Notes under the pieces: model-generated
The model's input: only the letters and a program-made list of their open reading frames with translations
What the model was told of the DNA's origin: nothing
The model's database searches: none
Shown here: piece by piece, positions 8,440-16,824 of the stretch
Numbering within the stretch: position 1 is the first letter of the stretch
How the letters are laid out: each line of letters starts with the position of its first letter
Assembly: GCF_010730195.1 (NCBI RefSeq)
Contig: NZ_AP022613.1
Location: 4,092,001-4,156,000, forward strand
Source of the DNA: Mycobacterium conspicuum
GTDB taxonomy: Bacteria; Actinomycetota; Actinomycetes; Mycobacteriales; Mycobacteriaceae
Length of the DNA: 64,000 nt
Direction of reading: 5' to 3'
Position numbers and translations under genes: made by a program

Positions 8440-9684
8440 ATGAACGGTATGCCCTCGTTTCGGGACGCGCCGATCTTTGACGCCGACCAGCACATGTACG
8501 AGACCGCCGACGCGCTCACGAAGTACTTGCCGGAGCGCTATCGCTACTCGGTCCAATACGCGCAGTTCGGCCGACAGACCCGGATCGTGATCAACAACAG
8601 GGTCACCGACTTCATCCCGAACCCGACCTTCGAACGGGTCGCCGCACCCGGCGCCCATGAGCGGTTCTTCGCCGGAGAGAACACCGAAGGCCTGACCCTG
8701 CGCGAAATGCAGGGTCCGCCGATCGAAGCTCCGGCCGCGGCCCGCAACCCCGACGACCGGGTCAAGGAACTCGACCGCCAGGGCGTGGTAGAAGTGCTCA
8801 ACTACCCGACGCTGGCAAGCCTGGTCGAACACTCCAGCGCCGAGGACCCCCAGCTCACGCTGGCGATCATCCACGCCCTCAATGAGTGGATGGCCGAGCA
8901 CTGGACGTTCAACTACCACAACCGGATCTTCTCGACGCCGATCATCAACCTGTCCGAGGTGGACGCGGCTCAGCGCGAACTCGCGTACATCCTGGACAAC
9001 GGCGCCAAAGTCGCGTTGATCAAGCCCGGACCCGTGAATGGCTTGCACGGCTGGCGATCTCCGGCCCTGCCGGAGTTCGACCCGTTCTGGCGCGACGTCG
9101 AGGCAGCGGGGTTGCCGATCGTGCTGCACGCCAGCTACCCGCCGCTGGACGACTACATCGCCAAGTGGGAGCCGCCACACACGCAGAACTTCATGGCGCA
9201 AAGCGCTTTTCGATGGATGACGTTGGGTCATCGGGAGATCGCAGACATGATCACCAGCCTGATCTGTCACGGCACACTCACCCGATTCCCCAAGCTGCGT
9301 ATCGCCAGCGTCGAGAACGGCAGTGGCTGGATCTTCCCGCTGTTCAACGACTTCGAGGAACTGCAGAAGAAAATGCCGCAGAACTTTCCCGAGCACCCCC
9401 ACGACGTGTTCCGTCGCAACATTTGGGTCAGCCCGTTCTGGGAGGGCTGCGTGGCCGACGTCGTCGACACCGTCGGTTGGGACAAGGTGATGTTCGGCTC
9501 GGACTATCCGCATCCCGAGGGCTTGGCCGAACCCAGGAAATTCTGGAAGTACGCCGAAGGGATGGACATTCGCCGAACCTACGACTTCATGGGCGACAAC
9601 GCCCGCAGGTTCATGGGTCTGCCGATCGCCAACCCCGACCCCGACGCGGTCAACCCGCCCCAATTGGTCGCCCCGGGAACCTGA
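8440..9684 (+). CDS. Amidohydrolase family protein (PF04909), paralogue A
   Basis: A 414-residue metal-dependent TIM-barrel hydrolase of the amidohydrolase_2/ACMSD type, which includes decarboxylases and C-C or C-N hydrolases. Metal-site motifs are DADQHMYE near residue 15, the mid-barrel His in VLHASYPPLDDY, and GSDYPHPEG near residue 350. It is closely related to the product at 14482-15693, which shares the FIPNPTFD/E segment. ATG 8440 follows the thiolase-like gene by 9 bases, so they are probably cotranscribed. The gene ends 1 base before the stop of the convergent acyl-CoA dehydrogenase gene. The substrate is unknown. Confidence 0.88.
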   Translation: MNGMPSFRDAPIFDADQHMYETADALTKYLPERYRYSVQYAQFGRQTRIVINNRVTDFIPNPTFERVAAPGAHERFFAGENTEGLTLREMQGPPIEAPAAARNPDDRVKELDRQGVVEVLNYPTLASLVEHSSAEDPQLTLAIIHALNEWMAEHWTFNYHNRIFSTPIINLSEVDAAQRELAYILDNGAKVALIKPGPVNGLHGWRSPALPEFDPFWRDVEAAGLPIVLHASYPPLDDYIAKWEPPHTQNFMAQSAFRWMTLGHREIADMITSLICHGTLTRFPKLRIASVENGSGWIFPLFNDFEELQKKMPQNFPEHPHDVFRRNIWVSPFWEGCVADVVDTVGWDKVMFGSDYPHPEGLAEPRKFWKYAEGMDIRRTYDFMGDNARRFMGLPIANPDPDAVNPPQLVAPGT

Positions 9685-9685
9685 T

Positions 9686-10879
9686 TCAGGAAACTTTGGT
9701 AACCGGCGGCGCGTAGCTAGGCTTGCCGAGTCCCAGCACGTGCTGGGCGATCATGTTGCGGAACACCTCGAGGGTGCCGCCGTAGATCCCGGCCAGCGGA
9801 GCGAACCGGTAGATGTATTCCGAGGCCCCGCCGTCGGCGGCGCCGTCGGTGTCGATGGGCAGCACCGAAGCCGCCCCGGCGATGTCCATCAGCTCGGGCG
9901 CGATGTCGCGCATGGTTTGCGCCTGGGCGACCCGGCCGAAAATGCCGGGCGTGGACAACGCCGCCTCGAGGCGAGCGGCGCTGCGGCCCAATCGATATGC
10001 CACGGACCCGTCGTCGATCAGCCGCGCCCCGCTCGGATCGGGTCGGGTGACGCTGGCGGCCACCGCGTCCACCGCCGCGGACATGAACCCGGCCTGATGC
10101 GCCATGATCGCAACGTCCTGCAAACCGTCCGGGGCCGCGGCGACGGCGCCGTGCTCGGCATCCAGTGGCCCGCGCAGGACGGTCCAGCCACCGTTGACCT
10201 CACCCAGTAGGTATTTCTCGTCGACCCGGACGTCGGTGTAGTACACGATGTTGGTTCGGTCGCCGTCGACGGTGCGGATGCCTTGGATCTCGATGCCCGG
10301 CAGGTCAAGGGGCACCAGGAACATGGTCAGGCTCTTGTGTTTCGGCGCGTCCGGATCGGTGTTGGTGATGAGAAAAACGTACTGGCAGTTGTGCGCACCG
10401 GTGGTGAACATCTTGGAGCCGTTGATGACCCACTGATCGCCGTCCCGCACCGCGCGGGTCTTGCACGTCGCGACGTCGGATCCGCCCTCGGGCTCGGTGT
10501 AGCCCAGGCACATCCGGACCTCGCCGCTGAAGACCTTCGGCATCACCTCCTCGACCAGTTCCGGCTTGCCGAACGCTGCCACGGCCCGCGCCACCATCGC
10601 CGTCGTTCCCCACGTCACCCAGGGCGTGTGCACACGGCGCTTCTCCAGCTCCCAGATGCGGCGGCGGACCCGGGTGAAGCCGCCCTCGGACCCGGGCGTC
10701 CACTCCTTCTGCAGGTACCCGGCCGCGCCGATCGCCAGGTGGACGCCTTCGTCGAAGTTGTCGCCGGTCTCGCGGTCCCGCCGGCGAACATCGTCGGTGA
10801 CGTGCTCGGTGAGAAACGCGCGAACGTGAGCAAGAAAGGCCGTGTCCTCGTCGTCGAGGGCTACGTGGCTGAAATCCAT
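9686..10879 (-). CDS. Acyl-CoA dehydrogenase, large subunit-like
   Basis: A 397-residue acyl-CoA dehydrogenase that would introduce an alpha-beta double bond into an acyl-CoA with FAD. The FAD/substrate loop is LGYTEPEGGSDVATCKT, followed by WVINGSKMFTTGAH; the C-terminal helix region IYGGTLEVFRNMIAQHVLGL is intact. ATG 10879 is the conserved start; a longer frame to 11164 only overlaps the next gene. It is the last gene of the six-gene operon 16601->9686 and lies 14 bases after a second, shorter dehydrogenase-like gene. Such pairs in actinobacterial sterol pathways form alpha2-beta2 enzymes, so these two may be one heteromeric enzyme (inference). Confidence 0.9.
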   Translation of the reverse strand: MDFSHVALDDEDTAFLAHVRAFLTEHVTDDVRRRDRETGDNFDEGVHLAIGAAGYLQKEWTPGSEGGFTRVRRRIWELEKRRVHTPWVTWGTTAMVARAVAAFGKPELVEEVMPKVFSGEVRMCLGYTEPEGGSDVATCKTRAVRDGDQWVINGSKMFTTGAHNCQYVFLITNTDPDAPKHKSLTMFLVPLDLPGIEIQGIRTVDGDRTNIVYYTDVRVDEKYLLGEVNGGWTVLRGPLDAEHGAVAAAPDGLQDVAIMAHQAGFMSAAVDAVAASVTRPDPSGARLIDDGSVAYRLGRSAARLEAALSTPGIFGRVAQAQTMRDIAPELMDIAGAASVLPIDTDGAADGGASEYIYRFAPLAGIYGGTLEVFRNMIAQHVLGLGKPSYAPPVTKVS

Positions 10880-10893
10880 TGTCCGGTACCCCT

Positions 10894-11964
10894 TTAGGCG
10901 GATTGGTGTGCGGTCGCCGCGGCCTTCTCGCGCTCGGCGACAAGGCGTCCGACGTGTTTGGCCGTCAACCCGGGATCGCCGCCGGCCAGCGCCCAGCCAC
11001 GAGCGCGCACCAGATACGCCGTCGCGGCGGCTTCGACCGACACCCCGAGACCACCCTGGATGTGCACGGCCATCGTCGCCGCCTTGGCGGCCTCCTCGGC
11101 CATGAACACGAACGCACACCCCGGCAGGTCCGGTCGCTCGTCGGGCTCGTTGTCGAGGAACCACGCGGCGCGGCGGGCAAGGTTGCGGCCGCCCTGGACA
11201 ACGATTGCCATGTTGGCCAACGGGTGTGAAATCGCCTGCAACGTCGAGATCGGCACGCCCAGCGTGTAGCGCGACTTGGCGAACTCGGCCGCGATCGTCA
11301 TCGTCTGCTCAACCAGGCCGGTCAACGCGGCGGCGGTCAGTACCCGCCACTCGTCGAGCGCGCGCGCATAGGCCGCGATCGCCTCGGGCCCCGAACCCAG
11401 CACGGTTCGGGTGTCGGCCGCGGCCGGGTCGACCCAGGCCATCGGCAGCTGCCCGAGATTGGGCACCCGTGCGGGCCGGGTGGCGAACGTCAGCAGGGTC
11501 ACGTCGTTGAAATCCTTTCCGTCGCGGACGATCAAGCCGTCGGCGATCGCCCCGGCGGGAACGAGGCGCGCGCCCGTGCGCGGTTCCGGCGCGACGTCGA
11601 GCCCCAGGATCCGGCTGCCCTCGACGACCTCGGCCTCGACCGCCCCCAGCCGTGCGGCCAGCCGAGCAGCGCAGACGTGGTCGATCCACGGCACCGGGGC
11701 CAGCACCCGACCGAGTTCCTCGGCGACCAGCGCCAGATCCACCAGGGTCGCGCCGTCACCGCCGATGTCCTCACCCAGCGCCATCGACGATGCGCCGGTT
11801 GCGCACAACCGCTCCCACAGGCTCTTGTCGAACCCGGTTTCCTGTGCGGCCCATACCGTCTCGATCGGGCAGTGGGTTTCCAGCAGCTGCCGGTAGGCGT
11901 CCTGCAGCGCCTTGTGGTCGTCGGTCAGGCTGTAATCCTGCCTGCGCAGCTCGTAGCGATCCAT
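10894..11964 (-). CDS. Acyl-CoA dehydrogenase-like, probable partner subunit
   Basis: A 356-residue acyl-CoA dehydrogenase-related protein. The N-terminal helical domain (LCATGASSMALGEDIGGDGATLVDLALVAEELGR) is clear. The middle beta domain lacks the EPxxGSD loop found in its neighbour, and the C-terminal part keeps AVHIQGGLGVSVE. This truncated pattern fits the non-catalytic or half-site partner of heteromeric FadE enzymes. The start is ATG 11964. It lies 4 bases after the amidohydrolase gene and 14 bases before the full-length dehydrogenase, in the same operon. Confidence 0.88.
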   Translation of the reverse strand: MDRYELRRQDYSLTDDHKALQDAYRQLLETHCPIETVWAAQETGFDKSLWERLCATGASSMALGEDIGGDGATLVDLALVAEELGRVLAPVPWIDHVCAARLAARLGAVEAEVVEGSRILGLDVAPEPRTGARLVPAGAIADGLIVRDGKDFNDVTLLTFATRPARVPNLGQLPMAWVDPAAADTRTVLGSGPEAIAAYARALDEWRVLTAAALTGLVEQTMTIAAEFAKSRYTLGVPISTLQAISHPLANMAIVVQGGRNLARRAAWFLDNEPDERPDLPGCAFVFMAEEAAKAATMAVHIQGGLGVSVEAAATAYLVRARGWALAGGDPGLTAKHVGRLVAEREKAAATAHQSA

Positions 11965-11968
11965 CGGC

Positions 11969-12844
11969 TCAACGCTCCTGATTCTGGTCTGGCCCGCCGC
12001 CGAAAAAGAACTCGTCGGCATTGTGGTAAAGGTACTTGTCGAGGACTTCGGGTGGCAGGTCGAGGGCATTTGCCTCGGGTATCACGCGATGCTGGCGCAG
12101 CACGGGCCAGTCGGAAGCGAAGATGACCTTGTCGGGGCCCCGCGTACGCATGTAGTGGATCAGGCTCTCCGGCAACCGTTTTGGCGACCATGCCGACGTC
12201 ATCAACCGGAGGTTGCGGTACTTGATCAGCATCCGGATCGCGATGTCCCACCAGGGATCCGCGCCGTGGATCATGCATAGCTTCAATTCGGGGAAGCGCA
12301 CGCACACCCGATCCAGATGGATCGGGTTTTGCACCTCGCCCGGGATCGGCGGGCCCGGGATGCCGGTGTTGACGCACAGCGGCAATTCAATCTCGGCGCA
12401 TTTGGCGTACAGCGGGTAGTACACGGCGTCGCTGGGCGGGTACATGCCATCGGCCCAGAAGCTGGGACCCACCGCGGCGTAGGCCACCGGGAGGTCCGCC
12501 ACGGTGGACGTCAGCTCCCGCAGGGACGCCACCGGGCGCAGCAGGTTGACCCCACCCATGGCCAGGGCGAATCGATCCGGGCGCGCCTCGACGAATTTGC
12601 GCGCCGTCACCGATGGCTTGACGAGGTTGTCCATCAGGATTGCCTTTTGCACGCCGTGCTCGTCCATCTCGTCGAGCAATTCCGAGAGGTCGACCGGATC
12701 GAACATCGACTTGGGTCCCTTGAAATAATCCTCGCGGACCCTGGTCATGAATTCGGGCTGGACCTGCGTCTCCCCGAAGTGCACGTTGACCAGGCAGTCG
12801 ATCGCCGGCCGAGCCGCGTCCCGTGTCGCTGTATCCTGTGTCAC
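11969..12844 (-). CDS. Amidohydrolase family protein (PF04909), short paralogue B
   Basis: A 291-residue member of the amidohydrolase_2 family, about 110 residues shorter than the other two in this region. Metal-site candidates are IDCLVNVHFG at the N terminus, CMIHGADPWWD in the middle and FASDWPVLR near the end. It may decarboxylate or hydrolyse an intermediate. GTG 12844 overlaps the stop of the acyl-CoA synthetase gene by 4 bases (GTGA), which argues strongly for this start and against the longer frame to 12994. It is fourth in the operon 16601->9686. Confidence 0.87.
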   Translation of the reverse strand: MTQDTATRDAARPAIDCLVNVHFGETQVQPEFMTRVREDYFKGPKSMFDPVDLSELLDEMDEHGVQKAILMDNLVKPSVTARKFVEARPDRFALAMGGVNLLRPVASLRELTSTVADLPVAYAAVGPSFWADGMYPPSDAVYYPLYAKCAEIELPLCVNTGIPGPPIPGEVQNPIHLDRVCVRFPELKLCMIHGADPWWDIAIRMLIKYRNLRLMTSAWSPKRLPESLIHYMRTRGPDKVIFASDWPVLRQHRVIPEANALDLPPEVLDKYLYHNADEFFFGGGPDQNQER

Positions 12845-14478
12845 GGCCCGCCCGTCCTCGCAGTAGTCGAAACATGCTGTGTGGCTTGCTGTTTGGCCCA
12901 TCGGTAATCGGCCTTGCCGTTTCCGAGGCGGCGCACCCGATCCACCACGATGAACGCCTTGGGCACCTTGAACCGGGCCAACTCGGCGCTGCAATGCGCG
13001 GACAACACCTCGTCGTCCAGGGCGAAGCCGGGGCGCAGCTGGATCAGCGCTGCGACTTCCTGCCCCCAGCGCTCGCTGTCACGGCCGACGACCAACACGT
13101 CCGCAACGGCGGGGTGCGCACGCAGCACCTCTTCGACTTCCTCCACGAACACCTTCTCGCCACCGGTGTTGATCACCAACGAATCCCGGCCGAACAGCCG
13201 CAGCGTGCCATCGGCATCCACCGAGGCGCGGTCGCCGGAGATGACCACCCGCTGGCCTTGCACCACCGGGAACGTCTTGGCGGTCGCCGCCTGATCATCG
13301 AAGTAGCCCAATGGGATACGGCCGACCCGGGCCACCCAGCCGACCTCGGCGTCGCCCGGATCGAGGAAGCGGCTGTAGTCCTCCGACACCACCAGCCCGC
13401 CGCTGCGGAAGGTGAATGTGTCGGTGCGGCTGCCATGCCGGCTGTGCCCGAACCCCATGTTCCCTGTCTCCGAGGAGCCGTACCCGTTGATCAAGGTGAT
13501 CTGCGGCAAGTGCTCGAGCAGTGCGTTTTGGTATTTGACGTTGGTGGCGGCGCCCCCGGTGCCGATCGCGAACAACGCCGACAGGTCGTAGCTTCGACGG
13601 CCGAGTTCCTCGACCAGTGGCGCCGCATAGGCGTCACCCACCATGGTCATCATCCCGACCTTCTCGCGTTCGGCGATTTCGAGGACCGTGGTCGGGTCGA
13701 ACTTGTGCCTGGTGTCGTAGAGGACGACGGTCAGCCCGGACAGAATCGCCGCGAACGCCGTCCACATGCCAGCCGCGTGCATCAGCGGGGACACGGCAAA
13801 CCAGGGCGCGCCACCGTTCTGCACCTTTTGATGAATCTCCTCGACGGTGGCGTGATCCGCACCGTTCATCGACACGACGTACATGTCGCCCTGCCGCCAC
13901 AGCACACCCTTGGGACGACCGGTGGTTCCCCCCGTACAGATCATCAGCGCGTCATCAGGCGACGGGGTGTTGGTGTGATCGGAATCGCCTTGCGCCAACG
14001 CGTCTTCGAAGGAGACCGCGCCTGCGAGTTCGGGGTATTCGCTGCCGTCGTCTATCGAGATCAGCAACTCGGCGCCCGGACACGGCAGCACGTCGGCGAA
14101 CTTCGCGCCCAGGGAGCGGTGGTAGATCACACCGCGCGGCTTGACGTAAGCCAGCAGGTCGGCCACTTCGCGCGGGGTGTAGTAGTGGTTGACATTGACC
14201 GGCACCACGCGGGCCTTCAGGCACGCAATGACCATGTCGGGATACAGGTCGTTGTGCATGATGAGGGCCATGCGGTCCTGCCCGCACTCCCAATTGGCGA
14301 GCGCGTCGCGCTCGACATGTGCGCCAAAGCCCTTGTGCGCCAGATAGTTGGCCAGCCGACGCGTCCGCTCGGCGGCTTCGGCGAAGGTGCTGCGCCGATC
14401 CCCGCACACCGTCATCACGCGGTCGGGCACTGCGTCAGCGATCGCGTCCAGGACAGCGCCGATCGGCCATTCGCTCAT
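12841..14478 (-). CDS. Acyl-CoA synthetase (FadD19/FadD17-like)
   Basis: A 545-residue AMP-forming acyl-CoA synthetase. The P-loop signature is MICTGGTTGRPKGVLWRQ, the adenine motif NGYGSSETG, and the C-terminal hinge and catalytic Lys segment RLGNGKADYRWAK. The G-rich TGGTTGRPKG form and the DYRWAK tail are typical of the FadD19/FadD17 group that activates bulky sterol or ring acids, in contrast to straight-chain FadDs. It would activate the pathway acid to its CoA ester. The start is ATG 14478, 3 bases after the stop of the amidohydrolase gene. It is third in the six-gene operon. Confidence 0.9.
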   Translation of the reverse strand: MSEWPIGAVLDAIADAVPDRVMTVCGDRRSTFAEAAERTRRLANYLAHKGFGAHVERDALANWECGQDRMALIMHNDLYPDMVIACLKARVVPVNVNHYYTPREVADLLAYVKPRGVIYHRSLGAKFADVLPCPGAELLISIDDGSEYPELAGAVSFEDALAQGDSDHTNTPSPDDALMICTGGTTGRPKGVLWRQGDMYVVSMNGADHATVEEIHQKVQNGGAPWFAVSPLMHAAGMWTAFAAILSGLTVVLYDTRHKFDPTTVLEIAEREKVGMMTMVGDAYAAPLVEELGRRSYDLSALFAIGTGGAATNVKYQNALLEHLPQITLINGYGSSETGNMGFGHSRHGSRTDTFTFRSGGLVVSEDYSRFLDPGDAEVGWVARVGRIPLGYFDDQAATAKTFPVVQGQRVVISGDRASVDADGTLRLFGRDSLVINTGGEKVFVEEVEEVLRAHPAVADVLVVGRDSERWGQEVAALIQLRPGFALDDEVLSAHCSAELARFKVPKAFIVVDRVRRLGNGKADYRWAKQQATQHVSTTARTGGP

Positions 14479-14481
14479 CGG

Positions 14482-15693
14482 CTACGCCGACGCGGGCACG
14501 TTGGCACCCAGCAGCTCAAGCGCGTTGTCGCGCATGACTTTACGGGTGTCTTCGGCACTGAATTCCGGGAACTGGGGAATGTCCGCGGTGAAGGTCATCG
14601 GGTCGGCGAGCCCTTCACCGTGGGGCCAGTCCGAGCCGAACAGGATCTTGTCCACACCGATGGTGTCGGCGAGCAGCTTCACGTCGTCCTCGTAGTACGG
14701 CGCGATCCAGACGTTGTTTTTCAGCTGCTCGACGGGGTCCTCTTTGAAGTGCGACGGCGCGGTGTTGGCGGCCTTCTTCAGCCGTTTGATCAACCGGTAC
14801 ACGAAGTACGAGCCGTTCTCGATGCTGACGGCCTTCAACTTCGGATGGCGGCTGAACACCTGGTGCACGATCATCGATGCCATCGTGTCGTGGATCGCCC
14901 GATCGTCCACCAGCACCTGATCCAGCGGGTCCTTCGCGCCGAAACCCTCGAAGGTGGCCTTGCCGCCCCACAATGCGTTGATCGCGTTATAGCCGCTATC
15001 GCTCAGGTGAAAGCCCACCGGGACACCGGCTTCGGCGAGCCGCGCCCAAACCGGATCGTGCAGCGGATCACCCAGCGAACGTGGCTTGACCCGCCCGGGC
15101 ACCGGGGCGGGCCGCACCAGCACCAGCCGCGCGCCCTTGCCCAGCACGAACTCGACTTCCTCGACCGCCCGGTCCGGGTCGGCCAGCGAGATGATCGGCG
15201 CCGAGATCATTCGGCCGTCCGGGCGGTTGAAACCCCAGTCCTCATCCAGCCACAAGTTGAACGCGTGCACCGAAGCCATGGTGGCCTCGATGTCCTCCTT
15301 GAGCGCCTCCTCGACCCCGCACGCGAACGTCGGCAACATGAACACCGTCTCGAGGTTTTGGCCGTCCATGATCTTCAACCGCGCCTCGCGGTTTTGGTAT
15401 TCGGGATGGTTCTCCAGCCGATCGACCTTCATCAACGACGCGGGGTCGACGCCCTCGGGAATCTCCCCGCGGAACAACAGGTCCAGGCAGCCCGGCTCGA
15501 TGATCGGATCGAACGTCGGGTTCGGGATGAAGTGGTTGATCCGCTCCCCCATCACCGCCCAGGTGCGTTTGCCGTCCCGGACCATTTGCACCCCGCGTCG
15601 CTTGAACTCCTTCGGCAGGTAACGAGTGAACGAATCCAGCGGTTCGTAGTAGTGGTTGTCGACGTCAATCGCCTGATAGTCCAGCGTCGTCAT
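14482..15693 (-). CDS. Amidohydrolase family protein (PF04909), paralogue C
   Basis: A 403-residue amidohydrolase_2 protein similar to the product at 8440-9684. Shared segments include NHFIPNPTFDPI, and VDRLENHPEYQNREARL has no counterpart in the shorter paralogue. Metal-site candidates are AIDVDNHYYEP at the N terminus, GFHLSDSGY in the middle and GSDWPHGEG near residue 355. ATG 15693 has GAGAGGAAG upstream and overlaps the crotonase stop by 4 bases; the longer frame to 16605 is a shadow of that crotonase. It is second in the operon 16601->9686. Confidence 0.88.
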   Translation of the reverse strand: MTTLDYQAIDVDNHYYEPLDSFTRYLPKEFKRRGVQMVRDGKRTWAVMGERINHFIPNPTFDPIIEPGCLDLLFRGEIPEGVDPASLMKVDRLENHPEYQNREARLKIMDGQNLETVFMLPTFACGVEEALKEDIEATMASVHAFNLWLDEDWGFNRPDGRMISAPIISLADPDRAVEEVEFVLGKGARLVLVRPAPVPGRVKPRSLGDPLHDPVWARLAEAGVPVGFHLSDSGYNAINALWGGKATFEGFGAKDPLDQVLVDDRAIHDTMASMIVHQVFSRHPKLKAVSIENGSYFVYRLIKRLKKAANTAPSHFKEDPVEQLKNNVWIAPYYEDDVKLLADTIGVDKILFGSDWPHGEGLADPMTFTADIPQFPEFSAEDTRKVMRDNALELLGANVPASA

Positions 15694-16601
15694 CGGACTT
15701 CCTCTCCATCCTTCTCGACTGGTGAGCTGTGGCCGCCGCGAACCGACGGAACCGACGGAACCGTTAGAGGCGGGAACTTGGGCGGGCGTTTCTCGAAGAA
15801 CGCCGTAATGCCCTCGATGAAATCGGGACGCGTCATGGATTCGTGCATCAGCTGCTCGGCCCGATCGCTGGTCTCGACGATCGGCAATCCGGCGTCGGCG
15901 TAAAGCTGCCGCTTCATCACGGCCAACGAGCTCGGCGCACAGTTTGCGGCCATGTCCTCGGCGTAGGCCAGCGCCCGGTCCATCAGCTCCTCGCCGGGCA
16001 CCACCTCTTTGACCAGGCCCAGTTCGGCGGCCTCCTCGGCGAGGAACGTGCGGCCGGAGAGCAGCAGGTCGACCGCGGCGCCCCAGCCGACCAGCCGGGG
16101 CAGGATCCAGGAGATGCCGTATTCCGCGACCAGCCCGCGCCGCGCGAACGACGTGCTGAACTTCGCGCCGGCCGCGGCGAAGCGGATGTCGGCCATCAGC
16201 GCCACCGACAGTCCGATCCCGGCGACCGAGCCGTTGATCGCGGCGATCACCGGCTTGCTCAACTGGGTCAGAAAGTAGGGGTGCTTCTCCGCGACGAGGG
16301 CGCTGACGTCGGTCTTGCTCGCCGACTCGACCGTCGTCGACGAGATCGAGTCCAGGTCGCCCATGTACGCACCCGCGCAGAACGCGCGGCCGGTGCCCGT
16401 CATCACGATGACGCGGACGTTGCTGTCCGCCTCCGCGGCGTCGACGAGGCGGAAGAACGCCGACGTCATCGGCCCGCCCCACGCGTTCAGCCGCGCCGGC
16501 TGGTTGAGGGTGATCACCGCAACGCCGGAGTCGCGCACCTCGTAGAGCACCGGCTCGCTCGACGCGATCGGCCGCTCGGCGACCGCGCTGCCGTCGCTCA
16601 T
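15690..16601 (-). CDS. Enoyl-CoA hydratase/isomerase family protein (crotonase 1)
   Basis: A 303-residue crotonase that starts the six-gene operon. The oxyanion-hole segments are AFCAGAYMGDL and INGSVAGIGLSVALMADI. The first catalytic Glu of classical hydratases is replaced in GIGLSV, and the second region reads FARRGLVAEYG, so it may act as an isomerase or another crotonase-type enzyme. The C-terminal KRPPKFPPL is a usual crotonase tail followed by about 20 extra residues. ATG 16601 has GGAGGG 10 bases upstream. TACTGTA site 4 lies about 60 bases upstream of the start. Confidence 0.88.
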   Translation of the reverse strand: MSDGSAVAERPIASSEPVLYEVRDSGVAVITLNQPARLNAWGGPMTSAFFRLVDAAEADSNVRVIVMTGTGRAFCAGAYMGDLDSISSTTVESASKTDVSALVAEKHPYFLTQLSKPVIAAINGSVAGIGLSVALMADIRFAAAGAKFSTSFARRGLVAEYGISWILPRLVGWGAAVDLLLSGRTFLAEEAAELGLVKEVVPGEELMDRALAYAEDMAANCAPSSLAVMKRQLYADAGLPIVETSDRAEQLMHESMTRPDFIEGITAFFEKRPPKFPPLTVPSVPSVRGGHSSPVEKDGEEVR

Positions 16602-16652
16602 TCAACCCGTCCCTCCGTCGACGTAACGGCCACCAGAAACATGGCCGCGTAG

Positions 16653-16676
16653 TAGATACTGTATACCTATCGGTAC
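16653..16676. promoter_or_regulatory. Candidate operator, TACTGTA site 4
   Basis: TACTGTA at 16657-16663; on the minus strand the site reads GATAGGTATACAGTATC. It lies in the 223-base gap between the six-gene minus-strand operon and the divergent CoA-transferase gene. GATAGGTAT next to the core is shared with site 5 upstream of the TetR gene, so the similarity extends beyond the 7-base core. Apart from this site I see nothing else notable in 16602-16824. Confidence 0.55.
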
Positions 16677-16824
16677 AGCTTTCTGCAAAGTCTGCCGGAC
16701 CTCCGCCTTTCGGCTTAATGCCTGATCAAAACCGCTGACGTCGGGCGGTTTCCGACCGGACCACGCCCGCGCTGAACACCAGCCTCACGGGTTGCGCTTC
16801 CGGTGACGATCGCGGCCAAGTAGG

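Noticed and set aside
12823..15903. Plus-strand open frame of 1026 codons
   Set aside because: It runs antisense to the synthetase and two amidohydrolases, which have full domain motifs and fit an operon.
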